Shown: in pieces, positions 9,870 through 19,328 of the stretch
Position numbering within the stretch: position 1 is the first letter of the stretch
Layout of the letters: each line of letters starts with the position of its first letter
From: an uncultured Saprospiraceae bacterium
Lineage (GTDB): Bacteria > Bacteroidota > Bacteroidia > Chitinophagales > Saprospiraceae
NCBI GenBank assembly: GCA_937959375.1
Contig: CALGLS010000016.1
Coordinates: forward strand, 1-36,283
Length of the DNA stretch: 36,283 nucleotides
Reading direction: 5' to 3'
Position numbers and translations under genes: made by a program
The notes under the pieces: model-generated
Told to the model about the DNA's origin: nothing
Database searches by the model: none
The model's input: the letters and a program-made list of their open reading frames with translations, nothing else

Positions 9870-10033
9870 AAATTTAATTTGGAATAAGCTAGAGTATTCT
9901 TAGCTAATTCAAATTTCTACTTTTTGTTTCATTGTTAATTTATCCATCCGTTGCAACCGCTTTGCTTTTGTATCGTATCAAATTACGATTCAAAAATCAG
10001 AGTAATCCTCCAACAAATCAAAGACATTAATTC

Positions 10034-10807
10034 ATGCAAAAATCTATGCTTTTTAAAACTCAGACCAGAAGATTTGAAGACGACTTGGATGAGAAGATCC
10101 GAGAACTCGAAAAAGATACAGAGCAACTATCACAACTCAATACGAATGTGCATGACATCGTAAATTCGGCTGCACACAATCTCCGAACTTCTCTTGTTGT
10201 AATAAAAGCTTATTCTAATTTGCTAATGCACTATGATGGTGAAGAGAAACGAGAAGCGCTAGATCACATGAAGAACTCTGCATTAAAGATGGAGCGCATT
10301 GTCAATCGAATGATTGAGCTCACAGATATACAACGCAATGAGGAATTTACGGAGCAAATGCTCAATTTCGATGAAATCGTTGAGGAGGTAAAGCTACATT
10401 TGGCAGATGATATTCAAGTAACTGAGCCAAAGTTTACCTATACCTATGACATTGAAAACATTCATTATAACAAACTCAGCTTATTCACTATTCTTTTCAA
10501 TCTAATAAGCAATTCAATTTTATATCGAAGCGATGAACCATTGCACATTGATATCAGAACGAGGAGAGAAGATGGTTTTGTAGTACTTAGCGTAACTGAC
10601 AACGGCAAAGGCATTGATTTAAATCGTGACTTACAACGATTATTTAAACCCTTCACAAGAGTTACGATAGAAAATGATGGCTTGGGTACTGGATTATTCC
10701 TCATCCGATCTATTGTAGAGAAGAACGGTGGCAAAATTAAAATTGACTCCTTACCAAACACAGGAACAACGGTACAAATATTTTTAACGCCATCTGTAGA
10801 ATTCTAA
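10034..10807 (+). CDS. Sensor histidine kinase without recognisable sensor/TM domain
   Basis: H-box-like AAHNLRTSL, N-box NLISNSILYR, G1 DNGKGI, G2 GLGTGLFLI; N-terminal coiled coil, no TM segment. Confidence 0.85.
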   Translation: MQKSMLFKTQTRRFEDDLDEKIRELEKDTEQLSQLNTNVHDIVNSAAHNLRTSLVVIKAYSNLLMHYDGEEKREALDHMKNSALKMERIVNRMIELTDIQRNEEFTEQMLNFDEIVEEVKLHLADDIQVTEPKFTYTYDIENIHYNKLSLFTILFNLISNSILYRSDEPLHIDIRTRREDGFVVLSVTDNGKGIDLNRDLQRLFKPFTRVTIENDGLGTGLFLIRSIVEKNGGKIKIDSLPNTGTTVQIFLTPSVEF

Positions 10808-10961
10808 GCTTATTAAAAAAAGATACCTATTATATTCTGAATAAATCTGCAATTACCGAATTAGATTTCACAGCGACCAAAACAATTTAATTACATAAAA
10901 AAATGGTACAATCTATGCTTAAAGTTTAGTGTACTTTTTCCTAATAATTAAATAGTTTTCC

Positions 10962-11372
10962 ATGAATGATCACTTTAATTGCCTATTTATCCTACCCCAA
11001 ACTAGAAACGAAAACAATCAAAACTACTATACTGCTTCAAAGCACTTTCCAGTAAACACTCATTTTGAGTATGGGCATGAAGCCGCTTTAAATTATATAA
11101 AGCATTGCTCTTCTGAAGCATATCCTTCTATTATCGTTTTTGAAGAATCCTTAGGTTTTGAAAAGAACGTAGCATTTATTGAAGAATATCGCGCACAATT
11201 CTACCTTTTCAATATTGATACCCTCTTGTTTAGTTGTGATTTAAATGCTTCTAAACAGCAAAAAGAAGTCAAACAATATCCTGCCATGATTTCAGGTACC
11301 TTGCCACTTCCTTTTAACAAGCAAGTATTTATGAAAAACGTGTTCCCGTTACTCACAGTTTACATGGTTTAA
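10962..11372 (+). CDS. Hypothetical protein (136 aa), possibly receiver-like fold
   Basis: Intact ORF following the histidine kinase; alternating beta/alpha-like pattern (SIIVFEES..., LFSCDLN...), no clear phospho-acceptor signature. Confidence 0.5.
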   Translation: MNDHFNCLFILPQTRNENNQNYYTASKHFPVNTHFEYGHEAALNYIKHCSSEAYPSIIVFEESLGFEKNVAFIEEYRAQFYLFNIDTLLFSCDLNASKQQKEVKQYPAMISGTLPLPFNKQVFMKNVFPLLTVYMV

Positions 11373-11382
11373 TATGAATCGT

Positions 11383-11428
11383 CACATTTCTAATTTAAGG
11401 TCTGATCAGATCTTAAATTAGAAATGTG
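11383..11428. repeat. 46-bp near-perfect palindrome
   Basis: CACATTTCTAATTTAAGGTCTGA|TCAGATCTTAAATTAGAAATGTG, one G/T mismatch pair. Confidence 0.9.
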
Positions 11429-11609
11429 TCTATCAAGTCAACATTCCTCTTTTTTATTCCCACATCACTGTTACTATTTTCAACACAAGTGAGCATATTG
11501 TCTAAATCTCCGGACACCTCGCTTTTCAGGTATTTCATTTCTGACCTTTTACCCTTAACTTTAAATTACAATCATCTACGTCACAAGAATTAAAACAAGA
11601 TTCTGACGA

Positions 11610-11625
11610 TGGCGCGATTGTTGCT
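11610..11625 (+). promoter_or_regulatory. Sigma-54-like -24/-12 promoter candidate upstream of the lipoprotein/DUF5723 operon
   Basis: TGGCGCGATTGTTGCT versus consensus TGGCACG-N4-TTGCW: one mismatch. Confidence 0.55.
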
Positions 11626-11737
11626 TTTTTGGCTCTTAGAAGCGTCTTTATCCTTAGTTAAACGGGTAAAATTCTACTAAAAGACGACTCAACAACTACT
11701 GACAAGCACACCTGTTCAACAAGTTATTCTTAATACT

Positions 11738-13276
11738 ATGAGAAATTTAAAAACTATCAAGGCGCTAGCCTTTGTACTAGCGATCTGTATCTTTTTTGCT
11801 TCCTGCAAAAACTTTGAAGACTTTAATGAAATTGAAGAAATTGAATTGAATGGTGAATATGCCATTCCTTTGATTAACTCTTCTGCAAGTTTGCAAGACA
11901 TCCTTGACGAGACTGGCCAGCAAAACGACTTATCGGGTTTGGTCATTGAAGATGATGGCAGCATGAAAGTCACCTATCAAAATGAAGCAATTACGCAGCA
12001 CATGTCAGATTTCTTCGACGAAATTCCTTCTTTTCCACTTGTAATTCCTTTCAACTCTAATCAAATTCCATTTGATATTTTTGAAAATGTAGAGGTTAAA
12101 CAATTTAATCTTAAAGCAGGAACACTTTCATTTGATTTGGAATCTAATTATGAAGAAAACATCAACGTGCTCATTACCATTCCTAATCTAGTGAAGGATG
12201 GCATTGCATTTAATGTGACTCAGACTATTGAGTATAATGGCAATGCACCTGCTACTGCGAGTATTCCACCTATTGACTTGGCAGGATATGCTTTTAATTT
12301 ACCGAATGGTGAACTAGAAGTTTACTACCAAGCCAATAATAACAGTGGTGATAATCTACCAATCAATCCTATCATGGGAATGGCTGAAGGATGGGATTAC
12401 GAATACATGGAAGGTATTTGGGAAAAAGATACCATCAGTCTTGCTAATGACACACTAGACATTGACATTTTTGAAAACTGGGTGGACGGTAACATCAGTT
12501 TTGCGGATCCAAGTTTATCTATAATGATTGAAAATTCTTTTGGCTTCCCAACCATGGCTCAGATTGAAACATTAAAAGTCATCACTGGTTCTGGAGAAGA
12601 AATGATCTTAGAAAGTTCACTTTTTGATACGCCTTTATATTTGGAATACCCAGCATTGAACGAACCGAATACTATGAAACAAACTGTTTTGACTTTCAAT
12701 AGTACCAATTCAAATATTGCAGATGTTCTAAACTCAAAACCAACTCAAGTTATTTACAGCATAACGGCTGTCATCAATCCGGCTGAGAATGCTATCGTAA
12801 ACGGTTTTATGACTGATCAAAGCACCATGTCTATTGCATTAGAAACGGAGCTTCCAATCCACGGATCAGCGAGTGGTTTTGAAATTGAAGAACCACTAGA
12901 AAGTGATTTATCAGATTTAGACAATATCGAATGGGCTGAATTCAAAATCATTACAGACAATGGGCTACCTGTTGACTTAGGCATACAATTGTATTTCACA
13001 AATGATGAAGGTGAAAAGATAGACTCCCTTTACAACGGTTACGAAAGATTGACAGAATCTGCGGCAGTCAATAATACTGGAGATGTCGTAAACGCTACTC
13101 AAAAAGTAACATTAGTTGAAGTTTCTGCAGAGCGAATGGAAAACATAAAACAAAGTAATAACCTAATGGTGGGAGTAACTTTCTCAACCGTAGATGGTGG
13201 AAACACACCCGTTAAAATTTTGACAAGCCACCAACTTGACGTAAAAGTCGGGATGAAAGTAGGTGTCAAAAACTAA
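11738..13276 (+). CDS. Hypothetical lipoprotein (512 aa)
   Basis: N-terminus 'MRNLKTIKALAFVLAICIFFASCKN' is a lipoprotein signal (lipobox FASC); paired with the downstream DUF5723-like gene. Confidence 0.75.
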   Translation: MRNLKTIKALAFVLAICIFFASCKNFEDFNEIEEIELNGEYAIPLINSSASLQDILDETGQQNDLSGLVIEDDGSMKVTYQNEAITQHMSDFFDEIPSFPLVIPFNSNQIPFDIFENVEVKQFNLKAGTLSFDLESNYEENINVLITIPNLVKDGIAFNVTQTIEYNGNAPATASIPPIDLAGYAFNLPNGELEVYYQANNNSGDNLPINPIMGMAEGWDYEYMEGIWEKDTISLANDTLDIDIFENWVDGNISFADPSLSIMIENSFGFPTMAQIETLKVITGSGEEMILESSLFDTPLYLEYPALNEPNTMKQTVLTFNSTNSNIADVLNSKPTQVIYSITAVINPAENAIVNGFMTDQSTMSIALETELPIHGSASGFEIEEPLESDLSDLDNIEWAEFKIITDNGLPVDLGIQLYFTNDEGEKIDSLYNGYERLTESAAVNNTGDVVNATQKVTLVEVSAERMENIKQSNNLMVGVTFSTVDGGNTPVKILTSHQLDVKVGMKVGVKN

Positions 13277-13333
13277 CTTGTTTTATTAAATCTAGTGTTG
13301 TTTAAAACCAACTTCAATCAAAAAAATAATCCA

Positions 13334-14659
13334 ATGATTAAGAAAATAATATTTAGCCTATCGTTTTGTTTGATTGCTTCGATAACCATACATGCGCAGC
13401 AATTAGGTTTATACTTTTTGGATGGTGTCATTCAGGCCAACCATCTCAACCCAGCTTTTGCACCAAAGCAAAAAGTAGTGAACTCATTCCCTGGACTTAA
13501 TGCTGGATTTAGCACAACCTTGGGAGCATACAATGATTTTGTCACTGTTAATTCAGAAGGTGTTGGTGTGTTGAATGGAGATGTCGTAATGCAACAACTC
13601 TCTGATAAGAATTTTATCCGTGGAGGATTCAACCTGCATACGATGCATAGCGTAATTGGCAAAAAGAACTGGCGCATCATTGTTAGCAATAGTATAAAAT
13701 TTGATACTTATGTAAATATTCCTCGTGACCTAGCTAGCTTAGCAATCGAAGGAAATGCCGCAGCGGTGGGCCAGACATTTAATATTGGTCCTGACCTCAA
13801 CATAAATGCCTATAGTGAAACTGGTTTTGGTTTTATGTGGAAATTTGGTGAAGTAAATGTTGGTGGTAAAATAAAATTACTAAGTGGATTGGCGAATGTC
13901 AGCACCGACAAAACAGCTGCTTCAGTTACTACTGATGAAGAATATTACCAACTCGAAGCGATGACCGATTACCGTATCAATGCTGCTGGATTAGTCGATA
14001 TCAAAAACCCGACAGACCTTAGCACATTTGAAATGGATTGGAAACTGGATGAAATTACATTTAGTGATATGTTTGACAATTTAAGCGTTGGCCTTGACCT
14101 AGGAGCAAGTGCAAAGTTTATTGACAAGAAGCTAACGGTATCGGCCTCAATACTTGACATCGGTAAAATCAAATGGAAAAACAATCCTTATAACTTCTAC
14201 AGTCAAGGTGCATATCGATTTGAGGGAATTGATGCTAGAGATTTAGTTGAAGAAGATGAATTGTCTTTTGAAGGTACCTTGGATACGCTTGACGGCATTT
14301 TCAACTTTGCAGAAACAAATAGTACCTACAAAACTTCATTACCAACAAAAGCATACTTTAGTACAAACTACAAGATTCACAAATTTTTTAGTGCTGGAGG
14401 TATGCTTTATTATGAAAAGTATAGAGGACAAAATTTTGGAGGATATGCCTTAAACGCTAGTGCACATTTCTCTCAGGTACTTAATGTTGGTTTAACTTGG
14501 TCTTCTGTTTACAAAACAAGTAGTCTAGGGGCACATTTTGCATTAAAGGTTGGGCCAGTACAACTGGTTGCACTTACAGATAACATCATGGCTGCAATGA
14601 AGCCTTATGACAATCAAAACTTTAATGCGCAGTTTGGTTTGAACCTCGCGTTTAAGTAA
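13334..14659 (+). CDS. DUF5723-like outer-membrane protein
   Basis: ORF track gives 13295, but ATG at 13334 starts a signal peptide (MIKKIIFSLSFCLIASITIHAQ); 'LNPAFAPKQKVVNSFPGLNAGFS' and beta-barrel-like strands. Confidence 0.7.
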   Translation: MIKKIIFSLSFCLIASITIHAQQLGLYFLDGVIQANHLNPAFAPKQKVVNSFPGLNAGFSTTLGAYNDFVTVNSEGVGVLNGDVVMQQLSDKNFIRGGFNLHTMHSVIGKKNWRIIVSNSIKFDTYVNIPRDLASLAIEGNAAAVGQTFNIGPDLNINAYSETGFGFMWKFGEVNVGGKIKLLSGLANVSTDKTAASVTTDEEYYQLEAMTDYRINAAGLVDIKNPTDLSTFEMDWKLDEITFSDMFDNLSVGLDLGASAKFIDKKLTVSASILDIGKIKWKNNPYNFYSQGAYRFEGIDARDLVEEDELSFEGTLDTLDGIFNFAETNSTYKTSLPTKAYFSTNYKIHKFFSAGGMLYYEKYRGQNFGGYALNASAHFSQVLNVGLTWSSVYKTSSLGAHFALKVGPVQLVALTDNIMAAMKPYDNQNFNAQFGLNLAFK

Positions 14660-14684
14660 GGAAAAAACCGCCTTTTTTACTAAG

Positions 14685-14723
14685 CAGCCCAAGCTCAACA
14701 AAGTGAGTTTGGGCTGTTTTTTT
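14685..14723 (+). terminator. Rho-independent terminator after the DUF5723-like gene
   Basis: CAGCCCAAGCTCA ... TGAGTTTGGGCTG (one G.U) followed by TTTTTTT. Confidence 0.8.
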
Positions 14724-15067
14724 ATATAAAAAGCGTCTAATACATTTCCTGTCACTCCGTAATTCGCAACAACCGTTCACCATTAACCAATAACCGTTTT
14801 CTCAAAGTACATTGTCTATGTCTTTTCTTTAAAACATTTTTACCAAACATTCGTAAAATCGATAGTACATCAAAGTAAAAAACGGATTATTGGTTTGATC
14901 CTAAGAAATAGAATTTGATGCAGATTAAGAAAAACATCTGTTTATCTCTCCTGCACCTATTTACCGATTTTTAGTTTAGAGATTCAATATGTAAGGCACA
15001 ATACCCAGTTTGAGTATTGGCCTTTTTTTATGTCCTTATCACAGTGATCGATAAAGGAGAAAAGGTC

Positions 15068-16573
15068 TTATTTATTAGAGGCAGTTGCAGGATAAGAAAT
15101 AATCAACAAGCCTAGGAAAGTAATAAGACCATTGACGATCAACAATTCAAAATCGAATTGGTATCCAAATAGAAGAAGTTCTGAGTATTTATTTAAGAAG
15201 AAGGTGATTATCGGAGCCGCGATACAAACGATTGGAGTCAAACGATCTTGAATGTTTCTTTTCATAAAGAAACCAAAAGAGTACAATCCCAATAATGGCC
15301 CGTAGGTATAACCTGCAATTTTAAAGATCTGCGCGATTACCGCCTTGTCATTAATATTCCAAAAAACGAGAATAACCAAAAACAACAAAAAAGAGAAACC
15401 AAGATGTACCAAAAACCGCGTTTTCTTCATCGCAGCCTCCTCCCCTTCTCTCTTTTCAAAATCTAAAAAGTCAATACAAAAAGAAGTCGTCAAAGCTGTC
15501 AATGCTGAATCTGCACTAGAGTAAGCAGCAGCGATTAGACCGAGTATAAAGACAATGCCAATGGTGGGTGTCAAATGTTGTAATGCAATTGTTGGATACA
15601 ATAAATCTGTTGCTACTTTCATTTCACCATCTACCATTTGAGTTGGTATTTCGATTCCAACTTCCCCTGCATAGATAAAAAGCAATGCCCCAAGTGTAAG
15701 GAAAAGTAAATTTGCAAATACCAAAACGATACTAAACCAGAACATATTTTTTTGTGCCTCTCCTATCGATTTACAACTCAAATTTTTCTGCATCATATCC
15801 TGATCCAATCCAGTCATAACAATGGCAATTGAAGCTCCTGCTAAAAACTGTTTAAAGAAATTCTTCTTATCTCCCCAGCCCCCTTCAAAATAAAAAATCT
15901 GAGAATACTCACTATTTCTAACGGTTTCAACCAATCCTCCAACAGATAAATCTAATTTCTGACCAATCACAATAACGGTAAGCGTCACCGCTAATAGCAT
16001 ACAAAACGTCTGCAAAGCATCCGTCCAAACAATCGTTTTAATACCTCCTCTAAATGTATAAATCCAAATCAAACCAATAGTCATCAACACCGTTCCCCAA
16101 AAGGGAATTCCATAGTGATGCATCACAAATTCTTGTAAAACAATCGCTACCAAATACAATCGAAAGGAAGCACCAATCGTACGAGACAGCAGAAAGAAAG
16201 CTGATCCTGTCTTGTAAGAAGCTACTCCAAATCGCTCTTCTAGATAAGTATAAATGGAGGTAAGGTTAAGGCGATAATACATCGGCATCAATACTGTGGC
16301 TATCACAAAATATCCCAGTAGATAACCCAATACCATTTGCATATAAGAGAACTGCCGTAGCTCTACCCAACCAGGAACTGAGATGAAAGTAACACCTGAT
16401 AGAGAAGCTCCAATCATTCCAAAAGCAACAAGGTACCAAGGAGATTGGCGATTGGCTAGAAAGAAATCTTTGTTATTAGTATCCTTCCCCGTAAAATACG
16501 ACACAAGCACCAGCACAAAAAAGTATGCTGCAATGATAAACAATATGAGACTTGGTGAAAGTTGTTCAATCAT
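15068..16573 (-). CDS. Sodium:solute symporter family transporter
   Basis: 501 aa multi-spanning protein; 'FGMIGASLSGVTFISVPGWV', 'GLIAAAYSSADSALTALTTSF' characteristic of the SSS family. Confidence 0.88.
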   Translation of the reverse strand: MIEQLSPSLILFIIAAYFFVLVLVSYFTGKDTNNKDFFLANRQSPWYLVAFGMIGASLSGVTFISVPGWVELRQFSYMQMVLGYLLGYFVIATVLMPMYYRLNLTSIYTYLEERFGVASYKTGSAFFLLSRTIGASFRLYLVAIVLQEFVMHHYGIPFWGTVLMTIGLIWIYTFRGGIKTIVWTDALQTFCMLLAVTLTVIVIGQKLDLSVGGLVETVRNSEYSQIFYFEGGWGDKKNFFKQFLAGASIAIVMTGLDQDMMQKNLSCKSIGEAQKNMFWFSIVLVFANLLFLTLGALLFIYAGEVGIEIPTQMVDGEMKVATDLLYPTIALQHLTPTIGIVFILGLIAAAYSSADSALTALTTSFCIDFLDFEKREGEEAAMKKTRFLVHLGFSFLLFLVILVFWNINDKAVIAQIFKIAGYTYGPLLGLYSFGFFMKRNIQDRLTPIVCIAAPIITFFLNKYSELLLFGYQFDFELLIVNGLITFLGLLIISYPATASNK

Positions 16574-16662
16574 AGATGTTGGAAGTTCGTTTATTAGCTA
16601 AGCACCTCTAAATTAGTGCGGGACGAAGTTACTAAAATCTTCAAAATAAGATACAAATCTTA

Positions 16663-17313
16663 CTAGTCTTGTAATTTTGAACCAAAAGCTAAATCACCTG
16701 CATCTCCCAAACCAGGAACGATGTAAGATTTAGCCGTCAATTCTTCGTCAACAGCACCTAACCAAAATTTAGCTTCGGGATAGAGACGTTTAAGGTAATT
16801 ATAACCATAGGTAGAACAAACTACTGAGGCAATATGCAACTGCTTAGGTGTACCATAATCGGCTAAGGCTTTTATGCCTACATCCATTGACGCTCCAGTA
16901 GCCAACATCGGGTCTACGATTATCAAATGGCAGTCATCTAGGTTAGGACAAGAGATATAATCAAGCTTGATTTCGAAGGTACCATCCTTGTGATGTTTCC
17001 GAAAGGCAGATAAAAAAGCATTTTGAGACTTATCAAAATAGTTGAGAAAACCTTGATGAAATGGTAAACCAGCTCGCATGATGGTCGCTAATACAACTCG
17101 TTCAGCAGGTAGATCGATCTTGGCAACTCCCATAGGAGTCTCGACATCATTGGACTTATAAATCAGTGTTTTACTGATTTCATAGGCAAGGATTTCTCCT
17201 ATTCGTTCCAGATTTCGTCTGAAACGCATGCTATCTTTCTGTACTGTGCTATCTCTCAGCTCTGCGAGAAAAGTATTTGCAAGTGAATTCCGATCGTCGA
17301 GTATAAAGGCCAT
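16663..17313 (-). CDS. upp: Uracil phosphoribosyltransferase
   Basis: 216 aa; PRPP-binding 'LIIVDPMLATGASMD', 'PGLGDAGD' C-terminal signature. Confidence 0.92.
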   Translation of the reverse strand: MAFILDDRNSLANTFLAELRDSTVQKDSMRFRRNLERIGEILAYEISKTLIYKSNDVETPMGVAKIDLPAERVVLATIMRAGLPFHQGFLNYFDKSQNAFLSAFRKHHKDGTFEIKLDYISCPNLDDCHLIIVDPMLATGASMDVGIKALADYGTPKQLHIASVVCSTYGYNYLKRLYPEAKFWLGAVDEELTAKSYIVPGLGDAGDLAFGSKLQD

Positions 17314-17450
17314 AGTTATTTGCTTTGCGCCAAATCTAATGAAAATAATTTGGAACTGAGGTTTGGAAATACCTTAAGTATTGAATGAAGTGGTTTGAAA
17401 GCTTGTTGGACTAGCCAGACAGCCTCCGACAAAGACTAGGTGTTCGTATT

Positions 17451-18776
17451 TTATGCCTTCTTCTCGCTTGCTGCGGCTGCGAATGAAGTGTACATGCTCT
17501 GCCATCCATCCCAGCCCATCAGAGAAGAGAATGAACTATTGTGCCAAATGCTAATAAGCGTTCCGTCAACCGCTTGCACTTCATCGATGATTCTTTGACA
17601 GGATTCAAGAGCCGCTGAAGGACTAAGTCCCAGATAGTTTTTAAGTGTTACGTCCATGATTTGAAATGGAAAAACTATTAATGCTGTTTCTTTCTCATTT
17701 TCTAGGTCATACCATTGGAAAGGGTGGCTAGTGGATGCTCGAAAGCCAAGTGACTCAGCGTAGCCCATTGTATAATCAGCATTGATACCAAGCGCCAAAA
17801 GACGTTGATAAGTATCTGGGAAGGATAATTTTAAAAAATGTTGTCGACTCGTTTTTATAGGTTGACCGCTAATAGACCGGAGGTCCTTTATTTCTTTTTC
17901 CAATTGATTGGCATCTGTATTAGAGGCGTAAGAGGGGTGAATCCCAATTTGGCTTTTGGCACAAAGCCTATGGACTAGATCGTGCATGGCTGGATGTTCT
18001 GGCGCTGTATTTTTGTCATAAGTTCCATAAGCTCCGAATAAGAAGAAATAAATAGCTTTCAGCTCATGTTTTTCATGCAAATGATCTAAAAAATCGAACT
18101 TAAAATATGGGTCGGGTTCACTTTTATTGAGGACTGTAAGTCTTGTCGAGAAATCACCAAATTGGCCTTTCAGCAAATCCTTCATTGCTCCTCCGAAAGT
18201 TCTCCAAGGTTTTTTATGTAAATAAGCCCAACCAAAGTCTATGTCAATGGTAGGTATAAATGCATAAGCTTTTGATTTAACTGGAGTAAATTGGAACCGA
18301 TTTACCAATTGGCCGTTAATGTACATTAGCCACTGATCGACAAGTGGCTGCTCTAAAAAACCATATTTGAAAGCCTGACTTTGCCTGGCCGTAAAACGTC
18401 CGTGATTGTCGGGGTCGAAAGGTAAATATTCCTCATACCTACTGAGTAGATAAAAAGCCATTGATAAAAAATCGAAGGAAAGATCTGCACCAGTATTATC
18501 AATTCCAAAAAGTGTAGGTAATTGATCTGCTGAGCTAAAATTGATTTTTTGAGGGCGAATATCATTTTCCAATATGAAATCATGTAAAGGAATAATGAAG
18601 GATTTTACCTTGGCATTTTGAGAATTGCCGTAGTGAATTCGAATTTTATCAGAGGCCGCAAAATGTTTGTAATCACAGGTAAACTCAATAGAATAGGCCA
18701 ATACCTTTGAAAAAAGGTGTTTGACAATATATTCAATGCGTGGATTAAGCTTTTTTGTATAAAAAATCAAATTCAT
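17451..18776 (-). CDS. Polysaccharide deacetylase family protein
   Basis: 441 aa; 'FIPTIDIDFGWAY', 'IGIHPSYASN', 'SIWHNSSFS' motifs of the Bacteroidota polysaccharide-deacetylase-like family. Confidence 0.75.
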   Translation of the reverse strand: MNLIFYTKKLNPRIEYIVKHLFSKVLAYSIEFTCDYKHFAASDKIRIHYGNSQNAKVKSFIIPLHDFILENDIRPQKINFSSADQLPTLFGIDNTGADLSFDFLSMAFYLLSRYEEYLPFDPDNHGRFTARQSQAFKYGFLEQPLVDQWLMYINGQLVNRFQFTPVKSKAYAFIPTIDIDFGWAYLHKKPWRTFGGAMKDLLKGQFGDFSTRLTVLNKSEPDPYFKFDFLDHLHEKHELKAIYFFLFGAYGTYDKNTAPEHPAMHDLVHRLCAKSQIGIHPSYASNTDANQLEKEIKDLRSISGQPIKTSRQHFLKLSFPDTYQRLLALGINADYTMGYAESLGFRASTSHPFQWYDLENEKETALIVFPFQIMDVTLKNYLGLSPSAALESCQRIIDEVQAVDGTLISIWHNSSFSSLMGWDGWQSMYTSFAAAASEKKA

Positions 18777-18954
18777 CCCATAATTTATGGTGTAAAAAGA
18801 AGGAATGCCCTAAATTCGGATTTTTTATTATATTTATAGTCTTATCCCCCAAGCAAAATAGTTGGTAATCAAATAATAACGAAACCAGCTAGTCACAAAT
18901 ACTTCTATTTTCTCTTGTTAGTTTACCCTTTCAATACTTTATTAATATTTAATT

Positions 18955-19311
18955 ATGTCAAAAAAAGAGAACAACAACGCTACCATGATGCCAGGTGAAA
19001 TAGGAATGATTAGAGATATTCTAATGGGTCCTCAAATGGTAAAGATCGAAGAGCGGTTCGAAGCTTTAAATGCTAAATTTCAAGAATTAGAGGAAAGTTT
19101 GGATAGAAAAAGCCAAGACCTAGAGCAAAAAGCAACGCAGCTTAGCTCACTCGAAAAAGAGGTAGATACTCAATTTTCTGCTATCGAAAAGAAATTGGAA
19201 AGCAGTGTCGAAAAACTCGAAAAAATGATTGAGAAAGTAGACACTACCAGTAAAGCTAAACTCGGTAAAATGCTAAGCGATATTGGTCAGAAACTAATGG
19301 ACAATAGATAG
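18955..19311 (+). CDS. Small coiled-coil protein, first gene of the GTPase cassette
   Basis: 118 aa; heptad-rich 'ERFEALNAKFQELEESLDRKSQDLEQKATQLSSLEKEV'; N-terminal 'IGMIRDILMGPQMVKIEERF' motif; 17 bp upstream of the next gene. Confidence 0.72.
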   Translation: MSKKENNNATMMPGEIGMIRDILMGPQMVKIEERFEALNAKFQELEESLDRKSQDLEQKATQLSSLEKEVDTQFSAIEKKLESSVEKLEKMIEKVDTTSKAKLGKMLSDIGQKLMDNR

Positions 19312-19328
19312 TCGGCGATTTCCTGCTA

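Noticed and set aside
9951-10163. 70-aa plus-strand ORF overlapping the histidine kinase start
   Set aside because: Out of frame with the well-supported kinase ORF and without motifs.
9465-10163. Similarity between SEQLSQLSPQLI (134-aa protein) and TEQLSQLNTNVHDI (kinase N-terminus) as evidence of duplication
   Set aside because: Too short and coiled-coil-like; no extended homology between the two proteins.
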